From: Opitutaceae bacterium
GTDB taxonomy: Bacteria; Verrucomicrobiota; Verrucomicrobiia; Opitutales; Opitutaceae
Direction: 5' to 3'
Length of the DNA stretch: 64,000 bases
NCBI GenBank assembly: GCA_015075305.1
Contig: JABTUS010000002.1
Coordinates: 186,001-250,000, forward strand
Below, one piece after another: positions 43,792 to 52,507 of this stretch (within the stretch, counting starts at the first letter, position 1; each line of letters begins with the position of its first letter). The position numbers were made by a program, and so were the translations under genes. Below the pieces are notes generated by a model, which saw only the letters and a program-made list of their open reading frames with translations, was not told the origin of the DNA and ran no database searches.

Positions 43792-45951
43792 TCAAACGGA
43801 ATCCTTCACACAGCGAAATCCAAGCATGCCGCTGCGATCCCTGCCCGGACTCATCAGCAGGTACTTGCCGTGCTGGTCGAGCTGGTACGCCTGTGGAAAA
43901 TACCAGTGCGACGTCTGCGGCTGGTAGGCGCTCCCGCCGCGCAGCACCGCGGCCCGCGTGTGTTCATCCGCAAATTCATCCGTCCATTGCCAGACGCCGC
44001 CGACGAGATCCATGACGCCAAATGGACTCGCGCCGGCGGGATGCAGTCCGACATCCTCCGGCGGCACAAGCGTGCGCCCGCGGTTCGGAGCCGGCATGTT
44101 CGCGGGGTTCCAGTCATTGCCCCATGGATACAGCCTTCCGTCCGTGCCCTGCGCCGCGTACTGCCACTCCCACTCATGGGGCAGGCGTTTGCCGGCCCAT
44201 GCGGCGTACGCACGCGCATCCTCAAGCGAAACCCATGTGACCGGCTTGTTCTCCCATCCACGCGGAGGCGCGCCGCGTTTCCAATCGCGCAGGAAATTGT
44301 GATCGTCAGCCGGCCGGTAGCCCGTCGCCCGGACGAAATCCCTGAACGCCGCATTCGTCACCGGGTGGCGGTCGATGTGAAAGGCGTCGATCCTGAGCCG
44401 ATGCAAATGGGAGCGGCGCGGGGACGGTTCCCAAGGATACTGGACGTCAAGTCCGTCCCAGGTGAAACCCTCAATCTCAACGCCGGTCACCCGAAATTCA
44501 AACGTCGCCGATGGAATCCTTACCATGCCTTCCGGCGCATTGACAACGGGCTTGGTGCGGACGACGGGAGTCATCCGTTGCAGAAGCGGTCGCCACTCCG
44601 CGGATAGCGACCTCAGCGGCGCGCGTGTGAGCGCGCGGCGTTCCCGCAGAAACCCGTCCAGGTTCAATGGCCTTGCGCCCGGCTCGACGGCGAGCACGGC
44701 GCCAAACCCCCGTGGCTCAAGCGGAAACTCCAAAGTCGCCTGACCATCCTGCACCCGCGGGCGCAACTCGACGCCGCGCCAGGCATCGTAGTATTTCCGA
44801 GACTGCACATGGTCGACGCGCAACTGCCCTCCCGCCAGCGCGTACTCGTTTCGATTCACGACTGTCCAGAGCGTGGCCACTTTCCCCGGAAACATTGAGG
44901 CGAACACATTCTGCTGCAGCGTCTGCGCATAGGGTTCCCAGTCCAAACTCACGAGCAGGTCGGAAAAGCGGCGGAACAAGTGAGAAATTCTCCGGAGCGC
45001 CGCCGCATCGCGTGGCGTGAGCTGGTTCCAAATGCCCCAGATGTTCTCCCAGGCATTGTAACCTGTGCCGTTGAAAAAAATGTAGTGAAAGTCATTGGTG
45101 CGGTCGCGGCCCCAGCGGTTCTCCAGATTGGTCATGTGGCGGGGCTCGAGCCACTTCAACTTTGAGACCGGAAGGACGACCTCGCTGGGCAGGAGCTTGC
45201 CCCAGCTTTGAAGATTCCATGCCAGCGCCTCGTCCGACAGTGGAACCGCCTCCGGTTCGAAGACGAGCGGATGCCCCCGCGCCTCCGCCGCGTCGAAGAA
45301 TGCGCGGGGCACGCCGCTGTAGGTGTCGCCATTCACCCCGTCCGCCCCGATCGCCGCGGCCAGTTTGGCGATCGCCTCCCAGTCCGGCACGCCCGCCGGA
45401 CGCGTCCCGTTGTCCCACGGCATGGTCGGAATGAAAACCTTCACGCCGCGCCGGTGAAAGTCCCTCACGATCCGCTTCAATCCGGCCAGTCCTCCGGGCA
45501 GGTCGGCCGCGAGATCGAACTGATTCCGGTCGTCGATGCCGATGTTTGGATAGACATACCAGAGCAGCACGCTGTCGATTCCGCCGTACCGGCTCTTCAG
45601 GTCGTCGAGGTAGCGGTCAACCGTGTACCTGCGGGTGACGGGATCGTAAAAGTAACGGTCCTCGACCATCATCTGCGCATGGACGAAATTCCTCCGGGTC
45701 CATTGGAACTCCCGGCGCTCATAGTTCGCGCCGGAGTAGCCGATGCGCAGCAGGTGCTCGCGCCGCCATTCCTTGAAATCGCGCCGCCAGGCCGGGGCCG
45801 CCGCATTCACGTTCTGCCTCCAGTGGCCGATCGACTGAAACGGCCAGCCTGGCGCCCCGACCGGCAGCGGAAGGTGCGGGCCGTTGCGCGCGTGCGAAAG
45901 CTGAAACTCGGCGATGCGAGGTGACGGGGCGGCTTGCGGCTTGCGGTTCAT
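43792..45951 (-). CDS. Putative TIM-barrel glycosidase fused to an FGE-like (formylglycine-generating enzyme fold) domain without the catalytic cysteines
   Basis: 719 residues from ATG 45951, chosen so that the gene stops short of the divergent LacI gene and its operator; the frame is open further to 46125. No clear signal peptide from this start. Residues about 70-480 look like a barrel hydrolase: GIDSVLLWYVYPNIGIDDR, FHRRGVKVFIPTMPWDNG, GADGVNGDTYSG and HPLVFEPEAV would hold the acidic pair, but I cannot name a GH family. Residues about 490-719 follow the FGE-sulfatase fold (FHIDRHPVTNAAFRDFVRATG, LPHEWEWQYAAQG, PFGVMDLVGGVWQWT, VLRGGSAY, MLGFRC). The active-site cysteine pair expected after RGGS is absent, so it is unlikely to activate sulfatases. 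Confidence 0.78.
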   Translation of the reverse strand: MNRKPQAAPSPRIAEFQLSHARNGPHLPLPVGAPGWPFQSIGHWRQNVNAAAPAWRRDFKEWRREHLLRIGYSGANYERREFQWTRRNFVHAQMMVEDRYFYDPVTRRYTVDRYLDDLKSRYGGIDSVLLWYVYPNIGIDDRNQFDLAADLPGGLAGLKRIVRDFHRRGVKVFIPTMPWDNGTRPAGVPDWEAIAKLAAAIGADGVNGDTYSGVPRAFFDAAEARGHPLVFEPEAVPLSDEALAWNLQSWGKLLPSEVVLPVSKLKWLEPRHMTNLENRWGRDRTNDFHYIFFNGTGYNAWENIWGIWNQLTPRDAAALRRISHLFRRFSDLLVSLDWEPYAQTLQQNVFASMFPGKVATLWTVVNRNEYALAGGQLRVDHVQSRKYYDAWRGVELRPRVQDGQATLEFPLEPRGFGAVLAVEPGARPLNLDGFLRERRALTRAPLRSLSAEWRPLLQRMTPVVRTKPVVNAPEGMVRIPSATFEFRVTGVEIEGFTWDGLDVQYPWEPSPRRSHLHRLRIDAFHIDRHPVTNAAFRDFVRATGYRPADDHNFLRDWKRGAPPRGWENKPVTWVSLEDARAYAAWAGKRLPHEWEWQYAAQGTDGRLYPWGNDWNPANMPAPNRGRTLVPPEDVGLHPAGASPFGVMDLVGGVWQWTDEFADEHTRAAVLRGGSAYQPQTSHWYFPQAYQLDQHGKYLLMSPGRDRSGMLGFRCVKDSV

Positions 45952-46038
45952 CAAAGGGACATGGGGACTGGCACCGATCCACAGGCTTGCGGAAACAACC
46001 GGCAAAAGCCATCCAAACCTGCGCTGGCATCCGGCGAA

Positions 46039-46050
46039 GCAAACGTTTGC
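46039..46050. promoter_or_regulatory. LacI-type operator GCAAACGTTTGC, site 1
   Basis: Perfect 12-bp palindrome with central CG, located in the 206-bp divergent space, 88 bp ahead of the glycosidase-FGE-like gene start and 108 bp ahead of the LacI regulator 3 start. Identical in sequence to sites at 47206, 50130 and 50262. Confidence 0.85.
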
Positions 46051-46157
46051 CCGACCGGAAGCCCCTGTCGATGCAAATCGTGACTTGCCTGTTGCGGGCG
46101 CATGGCGGAGGGTGGCGTCCTGCATTCCGGCGGGCGCACGCGCCGTCCATTCCAGCG

Positions 46158-47162
46158 ATGAAGAAAAACGCCAGCCTGATCGATGTGGCCCGCCGGGCCA
46201 GGGTCAACATCTCCACCGTCTCGCGCACGATCAACAAGACGGGCAAGATCGGCGCCGACACCCAGGCCCGCGTGCTCAAGGCCATGCGCGAACTGGGCTA
46301 CAAGCCCAACCGCGTCGCCCGCCGGCTTCGCACGCGCGACAGCAGCAGTTTCCTGCTGGGTCTCATCATTCCCAACATCCAGAACATCTTTTTCGCCGAC
46401 CTCGCCCGAGGCGTCGAGGACGTCGCCTTCCGGAGCAACTATGCCGTGCTGCTCTGCAACTACGACGAGGACGAGGCCAAGGAGCGCTTCTACCTCGACG
46501 TGATGCAGCTCGAGTCCGTCGACGGCATCATCCTGCCGCCCATTCACGAGGAGGACGACGCCGTCCTCCAGGTCGTTCGCAACGGCACCCCGGTGGTCTG
46601 CGTCGACCGCAGCCTCGCCCGAGGCGGCCTCGACAAGGTGGAGATCGACAATCATCTCGGGGCCCTGCGCGCCGTCGAGCACATCATCTCCCAAGGGCAC
46701 CGCCGCATCGGCCTGATCGGCGGACCAGCCGACTCCTCGACAGGCCGCGAGCGTTTGCGCGGCTACAAGGATGCGCACACCCAGGCGGGCATCCCGCTGA
46801 AATCGGAACTGATGCGCTTTGGCGATTTCAAGCAGGACAGCGGCCAGACCCTGGCGCACGAGCTTCTAGGTCTGGCAAACCCTCCCACAGCGCTTTTTGT
46901 CTGCAACGGCCTGATGACCATTGGCGCGCTCGAGGCGATTGCCGCGCGCGGACTCAGGATTCCGAAACAGGTCGCCATCGTCGGCTTCGACGAACTGCCC
47001 CTCGCAGGCGTTTTCAACCCGCCACTCACCGTTGTGCGTCAGCCGGCCTACGAAGTCGGCAAATGCGCGGCAGAACTTCTGCTCAAGCGCATTGAGGATT
47101 CCGACCGCCCGGCGACAAGCCTGAAGCTGCACCCGGATCTGGTCGTGCGGAAATCGTGCTGA
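46158..47162 (+). CDS. LacI-family transcriptional regulator 3 (controller of the GCAAACGTTTGC regulon)
   Basis: 334 residues from ATG 46158, where the helix-turn-helix starts (KKNASLIDVARRARVNISTV, SRTINKTGKIGADTQARV) followed by hinge LGYKPNRVARRLRTR. The effector domain has FLLGLIIPNIQNIFFADLAR, GIILPPIHEED, RRIGLIGGPADSSTGRERL, ALFVCNGLMTIGALEA and VGFDELPLAGVFNPPLTVV, all standard. A longer frame upstream (to 45921) lacks homology and would run across the operator. The gene lies inside a cluster of four identical palindromes that fit a LacI protein, one of them in its own promoter region, so autoregulation is likely. Confidence 0.92.
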   Translation: MKKNASLIDVARRARVNISTVSRTINKTGKIGADTQARVLKAMRELGYKPNRVARRLRTRDSSSFLLGLIIPNIQNIFFADLARGVEDVAFRSNYAVLLCNYDEDEAKERFYLDVMQLESVDGIILPPIHEEDDAVLQVVRNGTPVVCVDRSLARGGLDKVEIDNHLGALRAVEHIISQGHRRIGLIGGPADSSTGRERLRGYKDAHTQAGIPLKSELMRFGDFKQDSGQTLAHELLGLANPPTALFVCNGLMTIGALEAIAARGLRIPKQVAIVGFDELPLAGVFNPPLTVVRQPAYEVGKCAAELLLKRIEDSDRPATSLKLHPDLVVRKSC

Positions 47163-47205
47163 GCACCAGCTCGCGGGAAAATGTTGCGCTTGACGCCGGA
47201 GCTGA

Positions 47206-47217
47206 GCAAACGTTTGC
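47206..47217. promoter_or_regulatory. LacI-type operator GCAAACGTTTGC, site 2
   Basis: Perfect 12-bp palindrome in the 81-bp gap between LacI regulator 3 and the PfkB gene, ending 26 bp before the PfkB start at 47244. It shows the kinase gene has its own controlled promoter rather than depending on the LacI transcript alone. Confidence 0.85.
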
Positions 47218-47243
47218 GTCACAGTCAGGCCCCTATTCCAATC

Positions 47244-48209
47244 ATGCCCTCCTCCCCGGTCGTCGTCGTCGGCAGCATCATGCAGGACCTGAGCCTCGCC
47301 TGCGCTGAGTTTCCCCTGGCCGGACAGACGATCTTGGGCCGCCTCAAGGTCGGACAGGGTGGCAAGGGCTCGAATCAGGCCATCGCGTGCGGACGCACCG
47401 GAGTCGGCACGACTTTCGTGGGCGCGATGGGGCGTGACGCCTATGCTGCGCAGGTTGAGGCGTTCTACCGTCGCGAGGGCATCGGCTGCAGGCTGGCACT
47501 GAAATCCGGCGTGCCCACGGGCACCGCGGTCATTCTTCTGAATCGCCGGGGCCAGAACATGATCGCGATTGATCCCGGTGCCAACACCCGGCTCGCACGC
47601 GCGGACATTCCTCCCGCCTTGATGCGCAACGCCCGCGTCGTGGTCGCGCAACTGGAGGCGAATCCCCAGGCCAGCGGGCACGCCCTGCGGCTCGCGCGCC
47701 GCGCAGGCGCTGTGGCTATTCTGAATCCCGCGCCCATGCGCGACGACTTCGATGCTTCGCTGCTCCGGCACGTCGACATCCTCATTCCCAATGAGAGCGA
47801 ATTTGTAGCGCTCGTGAGGCGCCTTGCAGGTTCACGTCGGACGAAGTTCGACGAGGCGGCCCTGCATCGGCTGAGTCCGGGGGAACTTCACGCCCTGTGC
47901 CGGCGGTTTGAAGTTCCCACCCTGATCATCACGCTGGGAAGCCGGGGCTGCTTCATTTCGTCTCCTGAGGGATCTCACGCTCTGCCCGCCCACCGCGGCA
48001 TGCGCGTGGTGGACACGACGGGGGCGGGCGATGCCTTCTGCGGCGGTTTTGCCGCAGGCCTCGTGCGTCACGATGGCGACGTTGTAGCCGCGGCGCGCCT
48101 CGGCACCGCCGTCGCCGCGCTATCCATCACCAAGGCCGGCGCCGCCGATGCGATGCCCACGCGGCGCGAACTGGAAAGATTCCTCAAGAAGCGAGGCGTC
48201 GTTTCCTAA
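47244..48209 (+). CDS. PfkB-family sugar kinase, ribokinase-like
   Basis: 321 residues from ATG 47244, which clears the operator. VVVVGSIMQDLSLACAEFP and GQGGKGSNQAIACGRTG form the substrate-binding beginning seen in ribokinases; VVDTTGAGDAFCGGFAAGL holds the catalytic Asp and anion hole, followed by GTAVAALSITKAGAADAMPT. It phosphorylates a furanose or pentose in the cytoplasm; next to a GH127 (beta-L-arabinofuranosidase-type) enzyme an arabinose or related pentose product is a reasonable guess. It converges on GH127 with a 4-nt stop overlap. Confidence 0.88.
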   Translation: MPSSPVVVVGSIMQDLSLACAEFPLAGQTILGRLKVGQGGKGSNQAIACGRTGVGTTFVGAMGRDAYAAQVEAFYRREGIGCRLALKSGVPTGTAVILLNRRGQNMIAIDPGANTRLARADIPPALMRNARVVVAQLEANPQASGHALRLARRAGAVAILNPAPMRDDFDASLLRHVDILIPNESEFVALVRRLAGSRRTKFDEAALHRLSPGELHALCRRFEVPTLIITLGSRGCFISSPEGSHALPAHRGMRVVDTTGAGDAFCGGFAAGLVRHDGDVVAAARLGTAVAALSITKAGAADAMPTRRELERFLKKRGVVS

Positions 48210-50059
48210 GGCGCCTCCCGCCGCGGCGCAAGTTGCAGCCAGGTCAGGCGCCAGGCTCCGTCCCCGCGGCCGCCCGCCTCGAAATAGGGCAGGAAAGTGA
48301 TGGCAGGGCGATAGCCGAGGTTGAGCGTGACTGGCAATGCACCGCTCTCGGTCCGCTCGGATCCCAGTTCAAGCATGCCTGGCGTTGGTGGTTCCGGCAG
48401 TCGGATCGTCTCCTCGGTCTTGAATCCATCAATTAGTCCTGTCGCATAAACCAGGGGACCGCAGGTTATCGCGACGTAGTCGAAGCGCAGCACCTCCTGC
48501 CTCACGTGCGAGCCGTCCGGTGCGCGCGACTCCTGCACATTGCGATTCATCCGCCGATGAAAGCGCGGAATCATGGGCAGGTGAAGGCTGACAACATCCC
48601 CAGCCTGCCACACGCGCTCGATTCGCGCGTACTCACCGGGCTCGATTGGAAAATCAACCGGAGCTCCATTGACTTCCAGTCGCGCTGAATCCGCCCACGA
48701 TGGAATGCGCAGGCGCAATCCCCAGCGCCCTTCGCGAGCAGGACGGACGAGGATCCTCACATCGCCTTCGAAGGGGAACCGCGTTTCCTGCACGAGTTCG
48801 ACATCTCCCGCCACCTTCGATGGGAGCACGGCCCGCCCCGCACAGTAAAGGTTCACTGAAAGATCGCCATCTTCCAAAATGCCGCAGGCCACCTCAGGCA
48901 GTTCCTCCAGCGCGCAAGGTCCACTTGACTTGCAGCATCTCCAATAGGTCGTGAAGACGCGCCGTCCGTTCGGAAACGAATAGTAGCACCAGTTGTCCCC
49001 CGCGGGCGCCTGTGCACCGAGAAGATCGTTGTAGGCGGACTTTTCGATCTCCTCCGCGTACTTTGCCGCTCCCGTGATCGAGAGCAGTTCACGGTTCAAT
49101 TGAATCCACGAAAACGTCGAGCAGGTTTCGACATAGCCATAAGGGCTGAACACTCCCGGCGGATTGAAGACCTCGCGCGATCGATGTGCCACGCCTCCCC
49201 ATGGTCCGCCACCGAGGGTCAGGTGATGGTCGCGAATGCTCTGCCAGGCGAGTTCGACCGCCCGCAGGTGCGACGGGTGGCCCGCCACCCGGTGGAGTTT
49301 GGCAAGTCCGACGAGATTCCAGCAGAGCTGATAGGCCTTGCCGGTCGCTATGAAAGCCACGTCAACACCTGCCAGCAACTGGCTGACAAGCTCCAGCGCC
49401 GGAGCGCAACTCGCCTGCCGAAGGATGAGTTCCGCCAGCTTGAGATAGCGCTGCTCGCCTGTGACGTGGTAGAGCTCCACGGCCGGATCCAGCAGGACCG
49501 TGGCCGAAAGCCCGTGATGATTGCCAAACCTTGTGATGTCGGCGCCCTCATCCCCCAGGACCCGCCAGCACAGATCGCCGATTCGACGGGCGGCATCGAT
49601 GAAGGCGCGCTGCTTCAGCACGCGGCCGCTTTCGAGCAGGCCAAGGATCAGGTAGCTGTGCACCCACACATCCCAGGTGCGCTCCGCGGGCGCGCCATCC
49701 CAAGTGCGCGAGGGCGGCCCCGGCCGGCAGGTGAAGCGCCTGCTCCGGGAATAGGTTCCCAGGTACCCGTCGTCCTCCTGAACACTGAGCAGATACTCCG
49801 CCACCCGCAGCAGATTCGAACGAAGGACCTCGTCGCCGGTTCGATCGACAGCGCGGGCCGCCGCAACCATCCACTTGCCGGCATGTTCGCCGTACCAGTC
49901 TCCCTCATTATTCCGCTCGCGGCACTCACGACAGAACAGCGCGATCGGAGGGCTGAGCTCATCGCGGATGAAAGCGCCCAGATGGGCGGACTGGCTTGCG
50001 GCGATCGCCGTGCCGAGCAGACCATCCAGGCGGATGCAGGCGGGTGAGGGGAATTCCAT
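48206..50059 (-). CDS. GH127-family glycosidase (DUF1680, beta-L-arabinofuranosidase type)
   Basis: 617 residues from ATG 50059; a TTG at 50116 could add 19. No signal peptide is evident, so it acts in the cytoplasm. The alpha/alpha6 barrel has NNEGDWYGEHAGKWMVAAAR and the catalytic zinc site: YVETCSTFSW (Glu and Cys ligands) and WRCCKSSGPCALEE (the adjacent Cys pair, one being the unusual cysteine nucleophile of GH127). A C-terminal beta-sandwich follows with LRLRIPSWADSARLEVNG. It releases beta-L-arabinofuranose or a similar sugar in known members. The gene is divergent from receptor 4 with two identical palindromes in the space between. Confidence 0.92.
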   Translation of the reverse strand: MEFPSPACIRLDGLLGTAIAASQSAHLGAFIRDELSPPIALFCRECRERNNEGDWYGEHAGKWMVAAARAVDRTGDEVLRSNLLRVAEYLLSVQEDDGYLGTYSRSRRFTCRPGPPSRTWDGAPAERTWDVWVHSYLILGLLESGRVLKQRAFIDAARRIGDLCWRVLGDEGADITRFGNHHGLSATVLLDPAVELYHVTGEQRYLKLAELILRQASCAPALELVSQLLAGVDVAFIATGKAYQLCWNLVGLAKLHRVAGHPSHLRAVELAWQSIRDHHLTLGGGPWGGVAHRSREVFNPPGVFSPYGYVETCSTFSWIQLNRELLSITGAAKYAEEIEKSAYNDLLGAQAPAGDNWCYYSFPNGRRVFTTYWRCCKSSGPCALEELPEVACGILEDGDLSVNLYCAGRAVLPSKVAGDVELVQETRFPFEGDVRILVRPAREGRWGLRLRIPSWADSARLEVNGAPVDFPIEPGEYARIERVWQAGDVVSLHLPMIPRFHRRMNRNVQESRAPDGSHVRQEVLRFDYVAITCGPLVYATGLIDGFKTEETIRLPEPPTPGMLELGSERTESGALPVTLNLGYRPAITFLPYFEAGGRGDGAWRLTWLQLAPRREAP

Positions 50060-50129
50060 CGTTTGGACCACGGGACGAGCCACGACAAAAAAGTTGACAC
50101 GCGGAGGCAAAACCAAAATATCACCGCGT

Positions 50130-50141
50130 GCAAACGTTTGC
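50130..50141. promoter_or_regulatory. LacI-type operator GCAAACGTTTGC, site 3, with an adjacent half-site
   Basis: Perfect palindrome 70 bp ahead of the GH127 start. A half-site ACGTTTGC follows at 50151-50158, 17 bp away centre to centre. Site 4 lies 132 bp further on (centre to centre), so repression by looping between them is possible. Confidence 0.85.
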
Positions 50142-50261
50142 CCGAAAGCGACGTTTGCCTCACCACCACCCCGACAATCTCAAATCCCGCAGGCTCAACC
50201 CCGATCCTCATCAGGCTGTCGCCACCGCCTTGCCCATGAAGTCATTCCGTCCAAATTTTAC

Positions 50262-50273
50262 GCAAACGTTTGC
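50262..50273. promoter_or_regulatory. LacI-type operator GCAAACGTTTGC, site 4
   Basis: Perfect palindrome ending 12 bp before the ATG of receptor 4 at 50286, where bound repressor would block the transcript start or early elongation. Preceded by an AT-rich CCAAATTTTAC stretch. Confidence 0.85.
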
Positions 50274-50285
50274 TCTCCACCCAGC

Positions 50286-52469
50286 ATGAAATCCAAACTT
50301 GCCCGACACCTGTCCCTCGCGACGCTTCTGTCGCTCGCCCTGGCTCATCTTTCCCCCTCCACCTTCGCCCAGGCCGTGCCTGCCGCTCCGCAGGACGCCC
50401 AGTCGAAGGACAAGGACAAGGACAAGGACGAGACGATCGAAATGCAGAAGTTCACTGTGACCACAGGCTACCGCTCACCCAAGGCGATCGACCAGATTCC
50501 CGGAGCGATCAAACTCATTTCCTCCACCGAGATTGCGCAGACCAAACTGCTGACGGACGACGCAACAGCGGTGCTTGCCCGAACGATTCCAGGCTATGCT
50601 CCAGCGACGCAGTCCATGAACAATACCGGTGAGACTCTGCGGGGACGCGTGGCTCTCCGGCTCTTCGACGGCATCTCCCAGACCACTCCCTTGCGCGAGG
50701 GGAGCCGGAACGGAACCTTCACCGACATGGATATCGTCGAGCGCATCGAGGTCATCAACGGACCCTCAGCCTCTGAGGGCATCGGCGCAGTCGGCGGTAT
50801 CATCAACTACATTTCCAAGAGTCCGACAAAGGAAGGCAGCGAGGCCGTTCTACGCACGAAATTCTCGGGCCAGGGCTATGATGACAGCTTCAACTGGCGA
50901 GTCGGGCTCAACTTTTTCCACAAGGCCGACAACAAGGACATCGTCGTCGGCACCTCTTTCAGCGACCGCGGCATGTCCTACGACGCCCATGGCCGCCGCC
51001 AGGGCATGAGCCAGAGCGGTTCGGTGAACGACTCGGACTCGCACAATCTCTTCATCAAGGGTGGATTAAACTTCGGGCCTGGCGAGGCTCAGCGGGTCAC
51101 GCTGACGATCAGTCAGTTTCATATTGAAGGCAAAGGAAACTACGTCATTGAACTGGGCGATCGTGCACGTGGCATCACCGATAGCGCGCGCCGGCAGAAG
51201 CCGCTGAACTCCAAAGCCGAATTCAACGACTTCAAGCAGTACGCCCTGGCCTACAATCACTCCAATCTGTTCGGAGGTTCGCTCAATCTCCAGATCTACA
51301 AGGCCAGTCAGGGCATGCGCTTCCTGGCTGAGGACGGCGCCGACAAGCAGGACCCCGACATAGCGCCGCTTGGAAAGCTGGTCGATCAATCGGAGATCAA
51401 TTCCCAGAAGAAGGGATTGCGCAGCTCCTGGTCGAACAAGGAGCTCTTCGGCGTCGCCGGTCTCGAGGCGAACATCGGCTACGACATCCTCAAGGAAACG
51501 GCCCAGCAGATCCTCGCGCTGACTGACCGCGTGTGGGTGCCGCCGATGAACTATACAAGCCATGCCCCGTTTCTGCAGACCTCGTACACGCGCGGTCCCG
51601 TGACAGTGAGCGGAGGCCTGCGCCGCGAGAACGGCGAACTCCAGGTCGACAGCTACACCACCACCTATTTCCGAAACCGCGTCCGCGTCACCGGCGGCAC
51701 GCTGGATTACTCCGAAACCATTCCCAACGCCGGCGTCATCGTGCGCTTGCCGCGCGACTGGTCCATCTTCGGCTCCTACAGCAAGGGCTTCACACTTCCC
51801 AATGTTGGCATTCCGCTGCGCAATGTGAATACTCCCGGCCAGTCTGTGGACGGCATTCTCGACCTGCAGGCTGTGATCGCCGACAACAAGGAGGTCGGAG
51901 TGACCTGGCAGGGAAAGATGGGCGGCTTCAGCGCCTCGCACTACAAGTCCTACTCTGATTTCGGAGTCAGCCTTACCGTGGATCCCGTCACACGCGACTT
52001 CGTCATGCAGCGCCGCCCGGTCGATCTAAAGGGATGGGAGTTTTCCGGGGAATTCCGCCCCAGCAAATCCTGGAGACTCGGTGCCAGCTATTCACGCGCG
52101 GAAGGCAAGACACGAACGACGGAAACCGGCCCGCTGACCCGGGAGATCGGCATGGCCTCTCTGAGTCCCGACAAGCTCAACCTCTCCGCAACCTGGAAAG
52201 CTACAGACGACGTCAGCGTGTCCGTTTTCATGGACAACCTGTTCAAGCGGGACATCAATGTCGGCGCTCCAGGCGAAGAGCACACCTCGGGCCTGACGCT
52301 CTTCCATGTGACGGTCAACTACAGCACGAAGTGGGGTGACTTCTCCGTGGGTGTGGAGAACGCACTCGACAAGTACTACATCCTCCCCTGGTCGCAGATT
52401 GACCAATTCCTGAACTACTTCGCCGGTCGCGGCCGGGTCATCTCCGTCGCCCACACGCTAAAGTTCTAG
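50286..52469 (+). CDS. TonB-dependent outer-membrane receptor 4
   Basis: 727 residues from ATG 50286, directly behind operator site 4; upstream codons in the same open frame belong to the antisense of GH127 and the operators. Signal peptide SLATLLSLALAHLSPSTFAQA, a DKDKDKDKDE spacer, IEMQKFTVTTGYRSP lead-in, plug domain about 60-180 (IVERIEVINGPSASEGIGAVGGI) and a barrel that ends RVISVAHTLKF. It is shorter than the other three receptors, closer in size to siderophore-type receptors, but its setting next to a propeller-SSS transporter (38 bp downstream) and GH127 argues for a carbohydrate ligand. Confidence 0.92.
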   Translation: MKSKLARHLSLATLLSLALAHLSPSTFAQAVPAAPQDAQSKDKDKDKDETIEMQKFTVTTGYRSPKAIDQIPGAIKLISSTEIAQTKLLTDDATAVLARTIPGYAPATQSMNNTGETLRGRVALRLFDGISQTTPLREGSRNGTFTDMDIVERIEVINGPSASEGIGAVGGIINYISKSPTKEGSEAVLRTKFSGQGYDDSFNWRVGLNFFHKADNKDIVVGTSFSDRGMSYDAHGRRQGMSQSGSVNDSDSHNLFIKGGLNFGPGEAQRVTLTISQFHIEGKGNYVIELGDRARGITDSARRQKPLNSKAEFNDFKQYALAYNHSNLFGGSLNLQIYKASQGMRFLAEDGADKQDPDIAPLGKLVDQSEINSQKKGLRSSWSNKELFGVAGLEANIGYDILKETAQQILALTDRVWVPPMNYTSHAPFLQTSYTRGPVTVSGGLRRENGELQVDSYTTTYFRNRVRVTGGTLDYSETIPNAGVIVRLPRDWSIFGSYSKGFTLPNVGIPLRNVNTPGQSVDGILDLQAVIADNKEVGVTWQGKMGGFSASHYKSYSDFGVSLTVDPVTRDFVMQRRPVDLKGWEFSGEFRPSKSWRLGASYSRAEGKTRTTETGPLTREIGMASLSPDKLNLSATWKATDDVSVSVFMDNLFKRDINVGAPGEEHTSGLTLFHVTVNYSTKWGDFSVGVENALDKYYILPWSQIDQFLNYFAGRGRVISVAHTLKF

Positions 52470-52507
52470 ACTCTCGCCGATTTTGTCGGCTTCGCTGCAC
52501 GCCTGCC

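Noticed and set aside
43792..44480. FGE-like domain as the sulfatase-maturing enzyme of the window
   Set aside because: The required active-site cysteines are missing after RGGS.
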